From Pseudofrankia coriaricola (GTDB lineage: Bacteria > Actinomycetota > Actinomycetes > Frankiales > Frankiaceae), in the NCBI RefSeq assembly GCF_001854805.1, contig NZ_MBLO01000228.1, positions 46,703-100,266 on the forward strand: a stretch of DNA of 53,564 nucleotides, in the 5' to 3' direction. The translations under genes were made by a program, and so were the position numbers. The notes under the pieces were generated by a model. That model did not search any database, had not been told where the DNA came from, and saw only the letters and a program-made list of their open reading frames with translations. Positions 1 to 8,732 of the stretch are shown in pieces (position 1 is the first letter of the stretch; every line of letters starts with the position of its first letter).

Positions 1-60
1 AGCGCACAACCCCGCCGCTAACACGCCAACCACGCCCCAGCCCCAACCACGATGGGGGTC

Positions 61-105
61 CAGGGGGCGAAGCCCCCTGGCGTGGGGTCCGGGGCTCGGC
101 CCCGG
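61..105 (-). terminator. Two adjacent GC hairpins downstream of tRNA-Gln
   Basis: Two perfect stem-loops lie side by side. CAGGGGGC (61-68) pairs with GCCCCCTG (72-79) around a GAA loop. CCGGGGC (89-95) pairs with GCCCCGG (99-105) around a TCG loop. They lie 62 nt past the 3' end of the minus-strand tRNA and so could end its transcript. There is no T-run, which is common for actinobacterial terminators. They could equally be one of the GC-rich palindromic repeats scattered in such genomes. Confidence 0.45.
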
Positions 106-166
106 GGTAGAATCACGGCCCCCGGCGAAGCCGACCAAAGGTCGGCGAGCACGCAGCCCCAGCTCG

Positions 167-238
167 CTCCGCCGCCACGACTCGAACGTGGACTAGAAGA
201 ACCAAAATCTCCTGTGCTGCCTATTACACCACGGCGGA
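167..238 (-). tRNA. tRNA-Gln, anticodon UUG
   Basis: Read on the minus strand the 72 nt fold as a full cloverleaf. The 7-bp acceptor stem is TCCGCCG/CGGCGGA. The T arm is CCACG-TTCGAGT-CGTGG, and the anticodon arm is GGAGA-TTTTGGT-TCTTC. The 7-nt loop places TTG at positions 34-36, which reads Gln CAA/CAG. CCA is not encoded. A TAGACT hexamer (complement of 255-260) about 16 nt upstream could be the -10 box. tRNA-Gln next to glmU is a known arrangement in actinobacteria, although here it points away from glmU. Confidence 0.93.
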
Positions 239-569
239 CCGCGAAAACAGCAGAAGTCTACCATCGCCAGCTTGCTCGGCGTCGAATTCCCCACCCCCTG
301 GTCCTGGGCTGGACGGCCAGCGCGGACTCACCACGGTCGACCTGATGCTGAGTGCACGGACGGCGCCGGGCCCGCGGTCGCCTGTCCGTCGTTCTTCTCG
401 TCACGGTTTTCCGGGGAGTCGTTTCTGCCGCGGATCTCTCCGCGTGCCGTGAGGAAATGACGATGGGGGTGGGATGAAGCAGGAAGGTGGCCGGGTAGGG
501 TGTGGGCGTCGGCGGGGAGCGCGGGTTGGACGCGGTCCAGGCCCGGCGCGGATCACAAGGGGAGCGGTC
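239..569. other. Intergenic region between tRNA-Gln and glmU
   Basis: This 331-bp gap carries the outward promoters for the tRNA (minus) and glmU (plus). No gene is convincing: the reading frames crossing it have no recognisable product. An in-frame ATG at 474 would lengthen GlmU by 32 residues of Gly/Arg-rich sequence with no family support. I see no repeat or strong palindrome. Confidence 0.5.
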
Positions 570-2051
570 GTGACCCAGACACGTCTGGCGGCCACCATCG
601 TCTTGGCTGCGGGCGCGGGGACCCGAATGCGGTCCGCCACGCCGAAGGTGCTACACCGCGTCGCCGGGCGGTCTCTGCTCGACCACGTCCTAGCCGCCGC
701 GGGCCCGCTGGGCGCGCGTCACACGGTGGTCGTCATCGGGCATGGGCGAGAGGAAGTCGCGGCGTCGCTGCGGAACCGCGACGGGGTACGCACCGTCGTG
801 CAGGACCAGCAGGGTGGCACCGGGCACGCGGTGCGGGTCGCGCTCGGCGCGCTGGACGGCCTGCGTCCCGACGACTGGGTCGTCGTGCTGCCCGGCGACA
901 CTCCGCTGCTGACCGCCGAGACGCTCACCTCGCTGCTCGCGCTGCACGCCGACCGCGGCGCGGCGGCGAGCGTGCTGACGGCGGTGGTGCCCGACCCGAC
1001 CGGCTACGGGCGCATCGTGCGCGGCCCCGCCGGCGGGTCCGTACGGGCGATCGTCGAGCAGCGGGACGCGGACGCGGCGACCGCGGCGATCCCGGAGGTC
1101 AACGCCGGGGTCTATGTCTTCACCGCCGGAATGCTGCGCTCGGCGCTGGGCCGGCTGACGACGGACAACGCGCAGGGCGAGGAATACCTCACCGATGTGA
1201 TCGGGCTGCTGGTGGCCGACGGCGAGCCCGTCGCGGCGCACACCGCCCCCGACGCGGGTGAGACAGCCGGCGTCAACGACCGGGTGCAGCTCGCCGCGAC
1301 CGGCGCGGTACTGCGTGACCGGCTCGCGCGGGCGGCGATGCTCGGCGGCACCACGATCGTCGACCCGGCGACCACCTGGATCGACGCGGGCGTGACGTTC
1401 GAGCCGGACAGCACGGTGCTGCCGAACACCCACCTACGCGGCGCCACCCACCTGGCCGCTGGCAGCGTGGTCGGGCCGGACAGCACCCTGACTGACACCG
1501 TCGTGGAGTCCGGGGCGTTCGTCGAGCGCAGCACGGTCACCGGGTCGTGGATCGGCCCGGGCGCCGGTGTGGGCCCGTACGCGCACCTGCGGCCGGGGAC
1601 CCGCCTCGGCCCGAACGGCCGAATCGGGGCGTACGTCGAGACCAAGTCCGCCGAGATCGGCGCCGGTACCAAGGTGCCGCACCTCGCCTACGTCGGCGAC
1701 GCGACCGTCGGTGAGCGGTCCAACATCGGCTGCGGCACGGTGTTCGCCAACTACGACGGCGTTCACAAGCATCGGACCGTGGTCGGCTCGGACGTGAAGA
1801 TCGGTAGTGACACGGTGCTCGTCGCCCCGGTCGTGATCGGTGACGGTGCCTACACCGGCGCCGGGACGGTGGTCCGGTCGGATGTCCCCCCTGGCGCACT
1901 CGCCATCACCGAGGGCCGGCAGCGCACCATAGAGGGGTGGGTCGAGCGGTCCCGTCCGGGCACGGCCGCGGCCGCCGCCGCCAACCGGGCGGGCGAGACC
2001 TCCCCGACAAACGACGCACAGCCGGCATCCGATCGTCTAGCCGTGAACTAG
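570..2051 (+). CDS. glmU: Bifunctional GlmU: N-acetylglucosamine-1-P uridyltransferase / glucosamine-1-P acetyltransferase
   Basis: GlmU makes UDP-GlcNAc for peptidoglycan in the cytoplasm. It acetylates glucosamine-1-phosphate and then transfers UMP from UTP. The 493-aa protein starts at GTG 570, five bases after AAGGGGAG (557-564). The first residues then lead straight into the nucleotidyltransferase motif [18 protein letters not shown]. The C-terminal half is a left-handed beta-helix of hexapeptide repeats, with the acetyltransferase signatures RPGTRLG, KSAEIG and NYDGVHKH. The last 30 residues are an Ala-rich tail. Length fits the family. The next gene, prs, follows after 111 bp, the conserved actinobacterial glmU-prs order. 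Confidence 0.97.
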   Translation: MTQTRLAATIVLAAGAGTRMRSATPKVLHRVAGRSLLDHVLAAAGPLGARHTVVVIGHGREEVAASLRNRDGVRTVVQDQQGGTGHAVRVALGALDGLRPDDWVVVLPGDTPLLTAETLTSLLALHADRGAAASVLTAVVPDPTGYGRIVRGPAGGSVRAIVEQRDADAATAAIPEVNAGVYVFTAGMLRSALGRLTTDNAQGEEYLTDVIGLLVADGEPVAAHTAPDAGETAGVNDRVQLAATGAVLRDRLARAAMLGGTTIVDPATTWIDAGVTFEPDSTVLPNTHLRGATHLAAGSVVGPDSTLTDTVVESGAFVERSTVTGSWIGPGAGVGPYAHLRPGTRLGPNGRIGAYVETKSAEIGAGTKVPHLAYVGDATVGERSNIGCGTVFANYDGVHKHRTVVGSDVKIGSDTVLVAPVVIGDGAYTGAGTVVRSDVPPGALAITEGRQRTIEGWVERSRPGTAAAAAANRAGETSPTNDAQPASDRLAVN

Positions 2052-2162
2052 GCCACATCACTCCCTCTCCGTCCCGCATCGCTGGCATTCGCGAGCGGCG
2101 CCCCGGAACCTAGGGGGCTGGTTGGGGCCGGCATGGGCGCCAGGAGACGTCAAGGAGACACG

Positions 2163-3137
2163 GTGGGCTACCAGACGGAGAACCGGCGCAACCTGATGCT
2201 CTTCTCGGGCCGGTCCCATCCGGACCTCGCGGCCGAGGTGGCGCAGAAACTCGGCGTAAGGACGGTGCCGACCAGCGCGTACGACTTCTCCAACGGCGAG
2301 ATCTTCGTGCGGTTCCAGGAGTCCGTCCGCGGCTGCGACGCCTTCGTCCTGCAGGCGCACTCCGCGCCGGTGAACACCTGGCTGATGGAACAGCTGATCA
2401 TGGTGGACGCGCTGAAACGCGCCAGCGCCAAGCGGATCACCGTCGTCGCCCCGTTCTACCCGTACGCCCGGCAGGACAAGAAGCACCGCGGCCGCGAGCC
2501 GATCTCCGCCCGGCTGGTCGCCGACCTGTTCAAGACCGCGGGCGCGCACCGGCTGATGTCGGTCGACCTGCACACCGCGCAGATCCAGGGCTTCTTCGAC
2601 GGCCCGGTGGACCACCTGTTCGCCCTGCCGCTGCTGGCGGACTACATCGAGAGCAAGGTCGACGCCTCCGAGGTGACCGTGGTGGCGCCCGACTCCGGCC
2701 GGGTCCGCGTCGCCGAGCGCTGGACGGACCGGCTCAGCTGCCCGCTCGCGATCATCCACAAGCGTCGCGACAAGGACGTCCCGAACCAGGTCAAGATGTT
2801 CGAGGTGGTCGGCCAGGTGGCCGGGCGCACCTGCGTCATCGTCGACGACATGATCGACACCGCCGGCACGATCACCAAGGCGGCCGAGGCCCTGAAGGCC
2901 AACGGCGCCAGCACGGTCATCGCCGCCGCGACCCACGGGGTGCTGTCCGGCCCGGCGATCGACCGGCTGAAGAACTCCGACATCAGCGAGGTCGTGCTGA
3001 CCAACACCCTGCCGCTGCCCGCCGACGCCAGGATTGACAAGATCACCGAGCTGTCGATCGCGCCGCTGCTCGCCGCCGCGATCAAGGAGGTCTTCGAGGA
3101 CGGCTCGGTCACCAGCCTCTTCGGCGGAGATGCTTGA
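2163..3137 (+). CDS. prs: Ribose-phosphate pyrophosphokinase (PRPP synthetase)
   Basis: This enzyme makes PRPP from ribose-5-phosphate and ATP for nucleotide, His and Trp synthesis. The 324-aa protein starts at GTG 2163 with AAGGAGA at 2152-2158. An ATG at 2133 is in frame but would add 10 atypical residues. Family marks are the divalent-metal/ribose-5-P site VDLHTAQIQGFFDGPVDH, the flexible loop PYARQDKKHRGREPIS, and the PRPP loop VIVDDMIDTAGTI. The C-terminal FGG is also typical. In Streptomyces the next genes are rplY and pth. Here prs runs into the repeat cluster instead, which points to a rearrangement just downstream. Confidence 0.96.
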   Translation: MGYQTENRRNLMLFSGRSHPDLAAEVAQKLGVRTVPTSAYDFSNGEIFVRFQESVRGCDAFVLQAHSAPVNTWLMEQLIMVDALKRASAKRITVVAPFYPYARQDKKHRGREPISARLVADLFKTAGAHRLMSVDLHTAQIQGFFDGPVDHLFALPLLADYIESKVDASEVTVVAPDSGRVRVAERWTDRLSCPLAIIHKRRDKDVPNQVKMFEVVGQVAGRTCVIVDDMIDTAGTITKAAEALKANGASTVIAAATHGVLSGPAIDRLKNSDISEVVLTNTLPLPADARIDKITELSIAPLLAAAIKEVFEDGSVTSLFGGDA

Positions 3138-3767
3138 TTTTCTAGTTCCCTATGTTGCTGGCTCGCTCCGTCCGGGCACGGCGCTACGGCCCCTTACTCG
3201 CTTCGCTGGTGGCCGAATGATTTAGCGGGCCGGGCGGAAGGTTGTTGCTGGTTCGCTCCGTCCGGGCACGGCCCTCCGGCAGCCCGCTCGCCTGGCGGCT
3301 CGCGGGCTACCTCCGGGCCGTGTCCTCCTCCGCGCCAGCACGGTCGCCTGCCGCTGTAGCGTCACCCAGCCCCCCGCGGGGGGCCACTTCGCTTCGCTCG
3401 TGGACTCTGAACCGCTGCTGGTCGTGTTCCGTACCGATCATGCACAAAGGCCACCCCACGAGCGAAGCGAAGTGCTCCTCGCGAACGCGGCTGTCTTCGG
3501 TTTGGTGACGTACAGCGGAACGCAACCGAGCTGGGCGCGGAGGCGCACCTCGCGGAGGCCCTCCTACGAGCGAAGCGACGTAGGGGGGCCGCAGCGAGGT
3601 CGCCGGAGCGCCCGTGAGCGCAGGAGGACGGCGCGCGGAGGTCCCGTGGGAGCGAAGCGAGTACGGGGCCGTAGCGCGCCGTCCGCACGGAGCGAACCAG
3701 CAAGCAACCTTCCACCCCGGCCCAAATCTTTGAGGAGGGCGCCGCCCGCACGGAGCAAACCAGCAAC
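3138..3767. repeat. Intergenic cluster of inverted and direct repeats between prs and pmt
   Basis: These 630 bp hold no convincing gene. A 53-bp arm at 3155-3207 is repeated inverted at 3651-3703 with 46 of 53 positions identical by eye. It begins TTGCTGG(C/T)TCGCTCCGT and ends TACTCGCTTCGCT. Shorter copies of its first part lie at 3245-3273 (direct) and 3744-3766 (inverted). Inside, a perfect 19-bp inverted repeat pairs 3385-3403 with 3456-3474 (CACTTCGCTTCGCTCGTGG and its complement). Several more AGCGAAGCGA motifs occur near 3570 and 3651. No transposase or target duplication is visible. The layout resembles a composite of genome-wide GC-rich repeats at a rearrangement point. Confidence 0.8.
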
Positions 3768-5495
3768 TCAGATCCAACCCGGGAACCACATGCGGGCGCG
3801 CCAGCCGGAGAGTGGGATCTGCTGGGCGGCGAGGATTGGGTAGAAGTAGGCGAACAGCAGGACGACGGCGATCAGGTAGACGCCGACTGACAGCGCGCCC
3901 ACGAGTCGCCTGGTATCGGACGCCTCGCGCGGCCCCAGTGCGAGGCCGGCGGTCGCGGTGATGCCGAGGACCAGGAATGGCAGCAGCGGCAGCGCGTAGA
4001 AGAAGAACATCGTCCGGCTCGGGACGAGCTCCCAGGGCAGGAACGACGAGGCGAAGCCGACCAGCACCAGCGCGGCCCGCCAGTCCCGCCGGACCACCCA
4101 CAACGCCAGCATCACCACCAGGCAGGCCGTGCCGACCCACCAGACGGCCGGGTTGCCGATCGCCAGGACCTCGCGGGAGCAGCCGCCAGCGGAGGTGCAG
4201 CCCTTCTGGCCGTACGCCGGGCCGTCGTAGTAATAGGGCACCGGCCTGCCGAGAACCAGCCAGCTGAACGGCGCGGACTGCGCCGGGTGCGGCGAGGTCC
4301 TGGTGGTCAGATGCTCGTGGAAGTTGAAGATCGCGTCCTGGTAGGCCCACCAGCCCCGCCACATCGCCACGAACCCGTTGCCGTAGGCGTGGCGGTCGTA
4401 GCCCCCGTCGGTGACGAACCAGCCCGTCCAGGTCGCAAGGAAGGTCGCGATCGGCAGGGGCACATAGCAGCCGAACCAGGCCGGGACATCCCGCCTCAAC
4501 GCCCCCAGGATCGGCTGCCGCGCTCCCGCGGTCCGCCGGGCGCCCGCGTCCCAGGCGATCGCCAGCACCGCGAAACCGAGCAGCGTGTACAGGCCGCTCC
4601 ACTTCACGCCCATCGACGCGCCCAGGAAGAACCCGGCCGCGAGCCGCCAGGGGCGCAAGCCCAGCTTCGGCCCGTAACGAACGTCGCGCTCGCGGGCGGC
4701 CCGTTCGCGCGTGGCCCGGTCGCGGGCGCCAAGGGCCTCCTCGACAGCCGTGCCACCGCCGGCGGACGGGGGCGCGTCCCTGTCCTCATCCGTCGGCACG
4801 GCGGCAAGCGCGGCCGTCCGGTCAGCGAGCTTCGAGCGCCCATAGTCGCGGTCAAGAACCAGGCAGGCCAGCGCCACGATCAGCAGCGTCATCAGGAAGA
4901 TGTCGAGGATGCCGATCCGGCTCTGGACGAACTCCAGCCCGTCGAATGCCAGGAGGAGCCCGGCGAAGCAGCCCAGGATCGTCGACCGGAACATCCGCCG
5001 CGCCGTGCGGGTCAGCACCAGCACCGCGATGGTCCCGAACAACGCCGACGCGAACCGCCACCCCAGCTCGGGACTTCCGTGCACCGCGCCCGAGCAGTCC
5101 GTGTAGCCGAAGAGCTTTTCCGACGCCGCCATGAACCACTTACCCAGCGGGGGGTGCACGACGTAGCCGGGGCCGACGCAGTTCTTGCTGTCCACCTCGT
5201 AGCCGTGGGTCATCAGGCCCCAGGCGTCCTTGGTGTAGTAGACCTCGTCGAAGTAGATGCCCTTCGGCTCCGTCAGCCGCCAGAACCGCAGGATGCCCGC
5301 GACCAGCGTGACGGCGAGCGCGGCCAGCCAGCCGGCGAGGCGGTCGGACGGCATCGGCGGGCAGAGCCGGTCATGCAGTGGCCCGCGCCCGCGCACCTCA
5401 CCGACGTGGTCGCTCACGCCCGCGGGCCCCGCGGCCGCGGGCACGGCCGGGCCGGCATCGGCCAGGGTCGGATGGGCCGTCGTCGTCACGGTCAC
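3768..5495 (-). CDS. pmt: Dolichyl-phosphate-mannose-type protein O-mannosyltransferase
   Basis: This is a polytopic membrane enzyme that transfers mannose from polyprenyl-phosphate-mannose to Ser/Thr of secreted proteins, the GT39 (PMT) family. The 575-aa product begins at GTG 5495 with no clear ribosome site. After a 50-residue Ala/Gly-rich cytoplasmic stretch comes the first membrane segment and then FDEVYY, the catalytic acidic pair of the family. HPPLGKW and the QSRIGILDIF loop follow. A charged Ala/Arg insert near residues 225-275 separates membrane segments. The C-terminus WFPGWI is exposed as in mycobacterial Pmt. It is divergent from rsmI with 171 bp between them, a neighbour pair conserved in actinobacteria. 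Confidence 0.92.
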   Translation of the reverse strand: MTVTTTAHPTLADAGPAVPAAAGPAGVSDHVGEVRGRGPLHDRLCPPMPSDRLAGWLAALAVTLVAGILRFWRLTEPKGIYFDEVYYTKDAWGLMTHGYEVDSKNCVGPGYVVHPPLGKWFMAASEKLFGYTDCSGAVHGSPELGWRFASALFGTIAVLVLTRTARRMFRSTILGCFAGLLLAFDGLEFVQSRIGILDIFLMTLLIVALACLVLDRDYGRSKLADRTAALAAVPTDEDRDAPPSAGGGTAVEEALGARDRATRERAARERDVRYGPKLGLRPWRLAAGFFLGASMGVKWSGLYTLLGFAVLAIAWDAGARRTAGARQPILGALRRDVPAWFGCYVPLPIATFLATWTGWFVTDGGYDRHAYGNGFVAMWRGWWAYQDAIFNFHEHLTTRTSPHPAQSAPFSWLVLGRPVPYYYDGPAYGQKGCTSAGGCSREVLAIGNPAVWWVGTACLVVMLALWVVRRDWRAALVLVGFASSFLPWELVPSRTMFFFYALPLLPFLVLGITATAGLALGPREASDTRRLVGALSVGVYLIAVVLLFAYFYPILAAQQIPLSGWRARMWFPGWI

Positions 5496-5666
5496 GCCAA
5501 CAGCGTAGGTCGTCCGGGCTGACAGACTGCGCAGTGGCCGAACGATGCACGATCATGATCTTCCCGGGTGAATCCGGAGACCTCCGGACAGACGGTCAGT
5601 CGCCCGGCTGGGACACCCGTCCAGACGGGGCAGGACGCGGCCAGGCGAGACGAGACAGGGGCGACG

Positions 5667-6722
5667 ATGACCGGGGTGCTGATCGTGTGCGGAGCGCCCA
5701 TCGGTGACCCGCGGGACGCCAGTCCCCGGCTCGCCGAGGTGCTGACGACGGCGGACGTCGTGGCCGCCGAGGACACCCGGCGGGTCCGCCGGCTCGCGCA
5801 CGCGCTCGACGTGACCATCACCGGGCGGGTCATCTCCTGCTATGACGCGGTCGAGGGCGCCAGGGCCGCCGCCCTGACGGAGCAGCTGCTCGCGGGCCGG
5901 ACGGTCGCGCTCATCACCGACGCTGGGATGCCGGCGGTCTCCGACCCCGGCTTCCGGGTGGTCGCGGCGGCGGCCGCCGCCGGCGTGGCCGTCACCGTCG
6001 TGCCCGGGCCGTCCGCGGTGACCGCGGCGCTGGCCGTCAGCGGGCTGCCGAGTGACCGGTTCACGTTCGAGGGCTTCCTGCCGCGCCGCGGCGGCGAACG
6101 CCGCTCTCGGCTGCGCGAGCTAGGGGCCGAGCGGCGCACGATGGTCTTTCTGGAGGCTCCGCACCGGCTGGCCTCGAGTCTGGCCGACCTCGCCGCCGTC
6201 TTCGGCGCCGACCGCCCCGCCGTGCTGTGCCGGGAGCTCACCAAGACCTGGGAGGAGATCGTGCGCGGCGACCTCGGGCGGCTGGTGGGCTGGACCACCG
6301 ACGGCCGTGAGATCCGCGGCGAGCTCACTCTGGTCATCGGCGGCGCCCCCGCCGGCCCCCGCCGGCCCACCGCGACGGCCCTCACCGGCGCCGCCACCCC
6401 GGCCGCGCCCGCGGGCGCGGCCGGCGGGGCCGCCACGACGGACGCGAACGGCCGAGGCACGGATGGGACCCGCGACCGCTCCGTGGTTGGCGGGCCTGCC
6501 GTGGACGACGAGGATGCCGTGGACGACGAGGAGCCGCTCGGGCCGCCCGCTCCCCCGACCCCGGCCGAGCTCGCCGAGGCGGTTGCCGGCCACGAGGCCG
6601 CCGGACTCTCCCGCGCCGACGCCCGCCGGGCCGTCATGGTCGCCTACGGCGTCTCCCGTGCCGACGTCTACGCGGCTCTCCTCGCCGCCCGCCCCAAGAA
6701 CTCCGCCAGCGGCTCGTCCTGA
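5667..6722 (+). CDS. rsmI: 16S rRNA (cytidine-1402-2'-O)-methyltransferase
   Basis: RsmI methylates the 2'-OH of C1402 in the 30S decoding centre using SAM. The start is taken as ATG 5667, where the conserved sequence MTGVLIVCGAPIGDPRD begins. An ATG at 5568 would add 33 unsupported residues. Tetrapyrrole-methylase-fold marks follow: AAEDTRRVRRLAHAL, ITDAGMPAVSDPGFR and PGPSAVTAALAVSGL. The 351-aa protein is longer than usual because an Ala/Pro/Asp-rich linker of roughly 70 residues (about 230-300) splits the catalytic domain from the small C-terminal helical domain (ELAEAVAGHE through SRADVYAALLA). It converges on rsmA, leaving 41 bp. Confidence 0.94.
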   Translation: MTGVLIVCGAPIGDPRDASPRLAEVLTTADVVAAEDTRRVRRLAHALDVTITGRVISCYDAVEGARAAALTEQLLAGRTVALITDAGMPAVSDPGFRVVAAAAAAGVAVTVVPGPSAVTAALAVSGLPSDRFTFEGFLPRRGGERRSRLRELGAERRTMVFLEAPHRLASSLADLAAVFGADRPAVLCRELTKTWEEIVRGDLGRLVGWTTDGREIRGELTLVIGGAPAGPRRPTATALTGAATPAAPAGAAGGAATTDANGRGTDGTRDRSVVGGPAVDDEDAVDDEEPLGPPAPPTPAELAEAVAGHEAAGLSRADARRAVMVAYGVSRADVYAALLAARPKNSASGSS

Positions 6723-6763
6723 CAAGCCAGGGCACGGTCAGATCGCGGCGGTCAGGACCACGG

Positions 6764-7672
6764 TCAGGGCTGTGCGGCGCGGGCGGCGGCCAGGCGGCAG
6801 TAGGCGGCGACGTCGAGGGTCTCGCCGCGGGCGCCGGAGTCCACGCCGGCCGCGGCGGCGATCCGGTCGACGGCGGCGGGCGAGCCGGCCCAGCCGGCCA
6901 GCGCCGTGCGCAGCGTCTTGCGGCGCTGGGCGAAGGCCCCGTCGACCGCGGCGAACACGTCGGCGCGCAGCGCCTCGGGCGCGGGCGCCGGCCGGCGGGC
7001 GAACGCCACCAGCCCGGAGTCGACGTTCGGCACCGGCCAGAACACCGACCGCGGGACCAGCCCGGCGGAACGCGCTTCGGCGTACCAGGCGAGCTTGACG
7101 CTCGGCACGCCGTAGACCCGGCTGCCCGGCGGGGAGGTCAGCCGGTCGGCCACCTCGGCCTGGACCATCACCAGGCCGCGCTGGATCGACGGGACCCGAG
7201 CCAGCAGCCCGAGCAGCAGCGGCACGGCGATGTTGTAGGGCAGGTTCGCCGCGAGCACGCCCGGCGCGTCCTCGGCCGCCGGTTCCGCCCCCGCCAGCGT
7301 GTTCGCCCCCTCCGGTGAGGGCGACAGGTCGGCGGGGCCGAGCCGCAGAGCGTCCTCGGTGAGAACAGTGAGCCGCCCGGCCACGGCGGGGCCAAGCCGG
7401 GCGGCGGCGGTCGCCGGCAGCGCAGCCGCGAGCGGCGGGTCGACCTCGACGGCGACCACCCGGCGCGCGGCGCCGAGCAGGCCGAGGGTCAGCGACCCGA
7501 GCCCTGGCCCCACCTCGAGCACCACGTCGTCCGGCCCGACGCCGGCCAGCCGTACCAGCCTGCGGACCGTGTTGGGGTCGACCAGGAAGTTCTGCCCGCG
7601 CTTCTTCGTCGGCCGCAGGTCCAGCGCCGCCGCGATCGCCCGGATGTCAGCACCGGACAACAGCCCGCCCAC
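6764..7672 (-). CDS. rsmA: 16S rRNA (adenine-1518/1519-N6)-dimethyltransferase
   Basis: RsmA (KsgA) dimethylates A1518 and A1519 in the 3' hairpin of 16S rRNA. The proposed start is GTG 7672, 23 bp after the tatD stop codon, giving 302 aa. It places the hallmark KKRGQNFLVD about 22 residues in, as in homologues. The Rossmann SAM site is VLEVGPGLGSLTLGLL, and the catalytic NLPY motif appears as ANLPYNIAVPLLL. A shorter low-complexity insert precedes the NLPY motif. Together with tatD immediately upstream it forms an operon. The common actinobacterial companions rpf and ispE are not here. Confidence 0.94.
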   Translation of the reverse strand: MGGLLSGADIRAIAAALDLRPTKKRGQNFLVDPNTVRRLVRLAGVGPDDVVLEVGPGLGSLTLGLLGAARRVVAVEVDPPLAAALPATAAARLGPAVAGRLTVLTEDALRLGPADLSPSPEGANTLAGAEPAAEDAPGVLAANLPYNIAVPLLLGLLARVPSIQRGLVMVQAEVADRLTSPPGSRVYGVPSVKLAWYAEARSAGLVPRSVFWPVPNVDSGLVAFARRPAPAPEALRADVFAAVDGAFAQRRKTLRTALAGWAGSPAAVDRIAAAAGVDSGARGETLDVAAYCRLAAARAAQP

Positions 7673-7695
7673 CCGCTCGCCCGCCGAGGCGCCGC

Positions 7696-8538
7696 TTACC
7701 AAGGCCCGAACACTCGTCTGGCGGTCGCGGCGACGGTGGCGGCCAGCTCGTCGACCGGCATGCCGCGGACCTCGGCGATCGCACGCAGGGTCAGCGGCAC
7801 CAGGTAGGGGCCGTTGGGCCGGCCGCGGTAGGGCATCGGGGTGAGGAACGGCGAGTCGGTCTCGACGAGCAGCAGATCCGCGGGTGCGACGGCCGCGGCG
7901 GCGCGCAGCCCCTCCGCGTTCTTGAAGGTCACATTTCCGGCGAAGGACATCACGTAGCCGGCGTCGGCGCACGTCTTCGCCATCCCGGCGTCGCCCGAAA
8001 AGGCATGGAAGACGACCGTCTCGGGTGCGCCCTCCTCGGCCAGGATCCGCAGCGTGTCGGCGTGCGCCTCCCGGTCGTGGATCATCAGCGGGCGCCCCGT
8101 CTCCTTCGCGATCGCGATGTGGCGGCGGAAGCTCGCCTGCTGGGCGGCGTGCTGCTCGGGTGCCGTCCGGTAGTAGTCCAGGCCGGTCTCGCCCACGGCG
8201 CGCACCTTCGGCAGCCGGGCGAGCGCCGTGAGCTCGGCGAACGTCCGCTCGTCGACGCCGCGCGCGGCCTCGTTGGGGTGGATCGCGACGGCCGCGTAGA
8301 CGTCCGGGAACTGGCCCGCGACGTCGGCCTGCCAGCGACTGGTCGGCAGGTCCACCCCGACGGTGACCATCCGGCGGATGCCGACGGCTCGGGCGGCCGC
8401 GACCGCCTCGGCCGGGGAGGTATCCATCAGGTCGAGGTGGCAGTGGCTGTCGATGATCTCGACGCCGAGCGGGTCCGGCGCGGGCGGCGGCTCACCCTTG
8501 CGTCCCGTGTCCTTAGCGCGCGCATTTTCGGCCGTCAC
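7696..8538 (-). CDS. tatD: TatD-family metal-dependent deoxyribonuclease
   Basis: TatD proteins are cytoplasmic metal-dependent 3'-5' nucleases linked to DNA quality control. The start is GTG 8538, preceded by a GGTAGGGGTGG stretch, giving 280 aa. An upstream in-frame start at 8709 lacks support. Metal ligands are visible: DSHCHLD near residue 30, the GETGLDYYR motif with its Glu, the HDREAH and HAFSGD histidines, and the VETDSPFLTP aspartate near the end. The ordering tatD then rsmA is typical of actinobacteria, though with a resuscitation factor gene normally between. Confidence 0.93.
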   Translation of the reverse strand: MTAENARAKDTGRKGEPPPAPDPLGVEIIDSHCHLDLMDTSPAEAVAAARAVGIRRMVTVGVDLPTSRWQADVAGQFPDVYAAVAIHPNEAARGVDERTFAELTALARLPKVRAVGETGLDYYRTAPEQHAAQQASFRRHIAIAKETGRPLMIHDREAHADTLRILAEEGAPETVVFHAFSGDAGMAKTCADAGYVMSFAGNVTFKNAEGLRAAAAVAPADLLLVETDSPFLTPMPYRGRPNGPYLVPLTLRAIAEVRGMPVDELAATVAATARRVFGPW

Positions 8539-8732
8539 CGGTCCACCCCTACCAAAGACCTCACACCTACCTTCACGGGCTTGTTGGCGCCCGGATACGC
8601 TGCGGCAGGACGCTGTTCGCGTGGTTCCAGATCCTATGGCTCGCGGATGGCAGTCCTCGTGTGGCCAGATCCGGGGGTCTGGCCGCCCTGCCAGCATCGG
8701 GGATGCCACTCCATGGGTCGCTTGCTACACGG

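Noticed and set aside
3155-3766. Possible CRISPR array in the repeat cluster
   Set aside because: Copies are inverted, of unequal length and irregularly spaced; there are no unique equal-sized spacers and no cas genes.
3307-4602. Minus-strand frame running through the repeat cluster
   Set aside because: It overlaps pmt in another frame and translates the repeats; no family resemblance.
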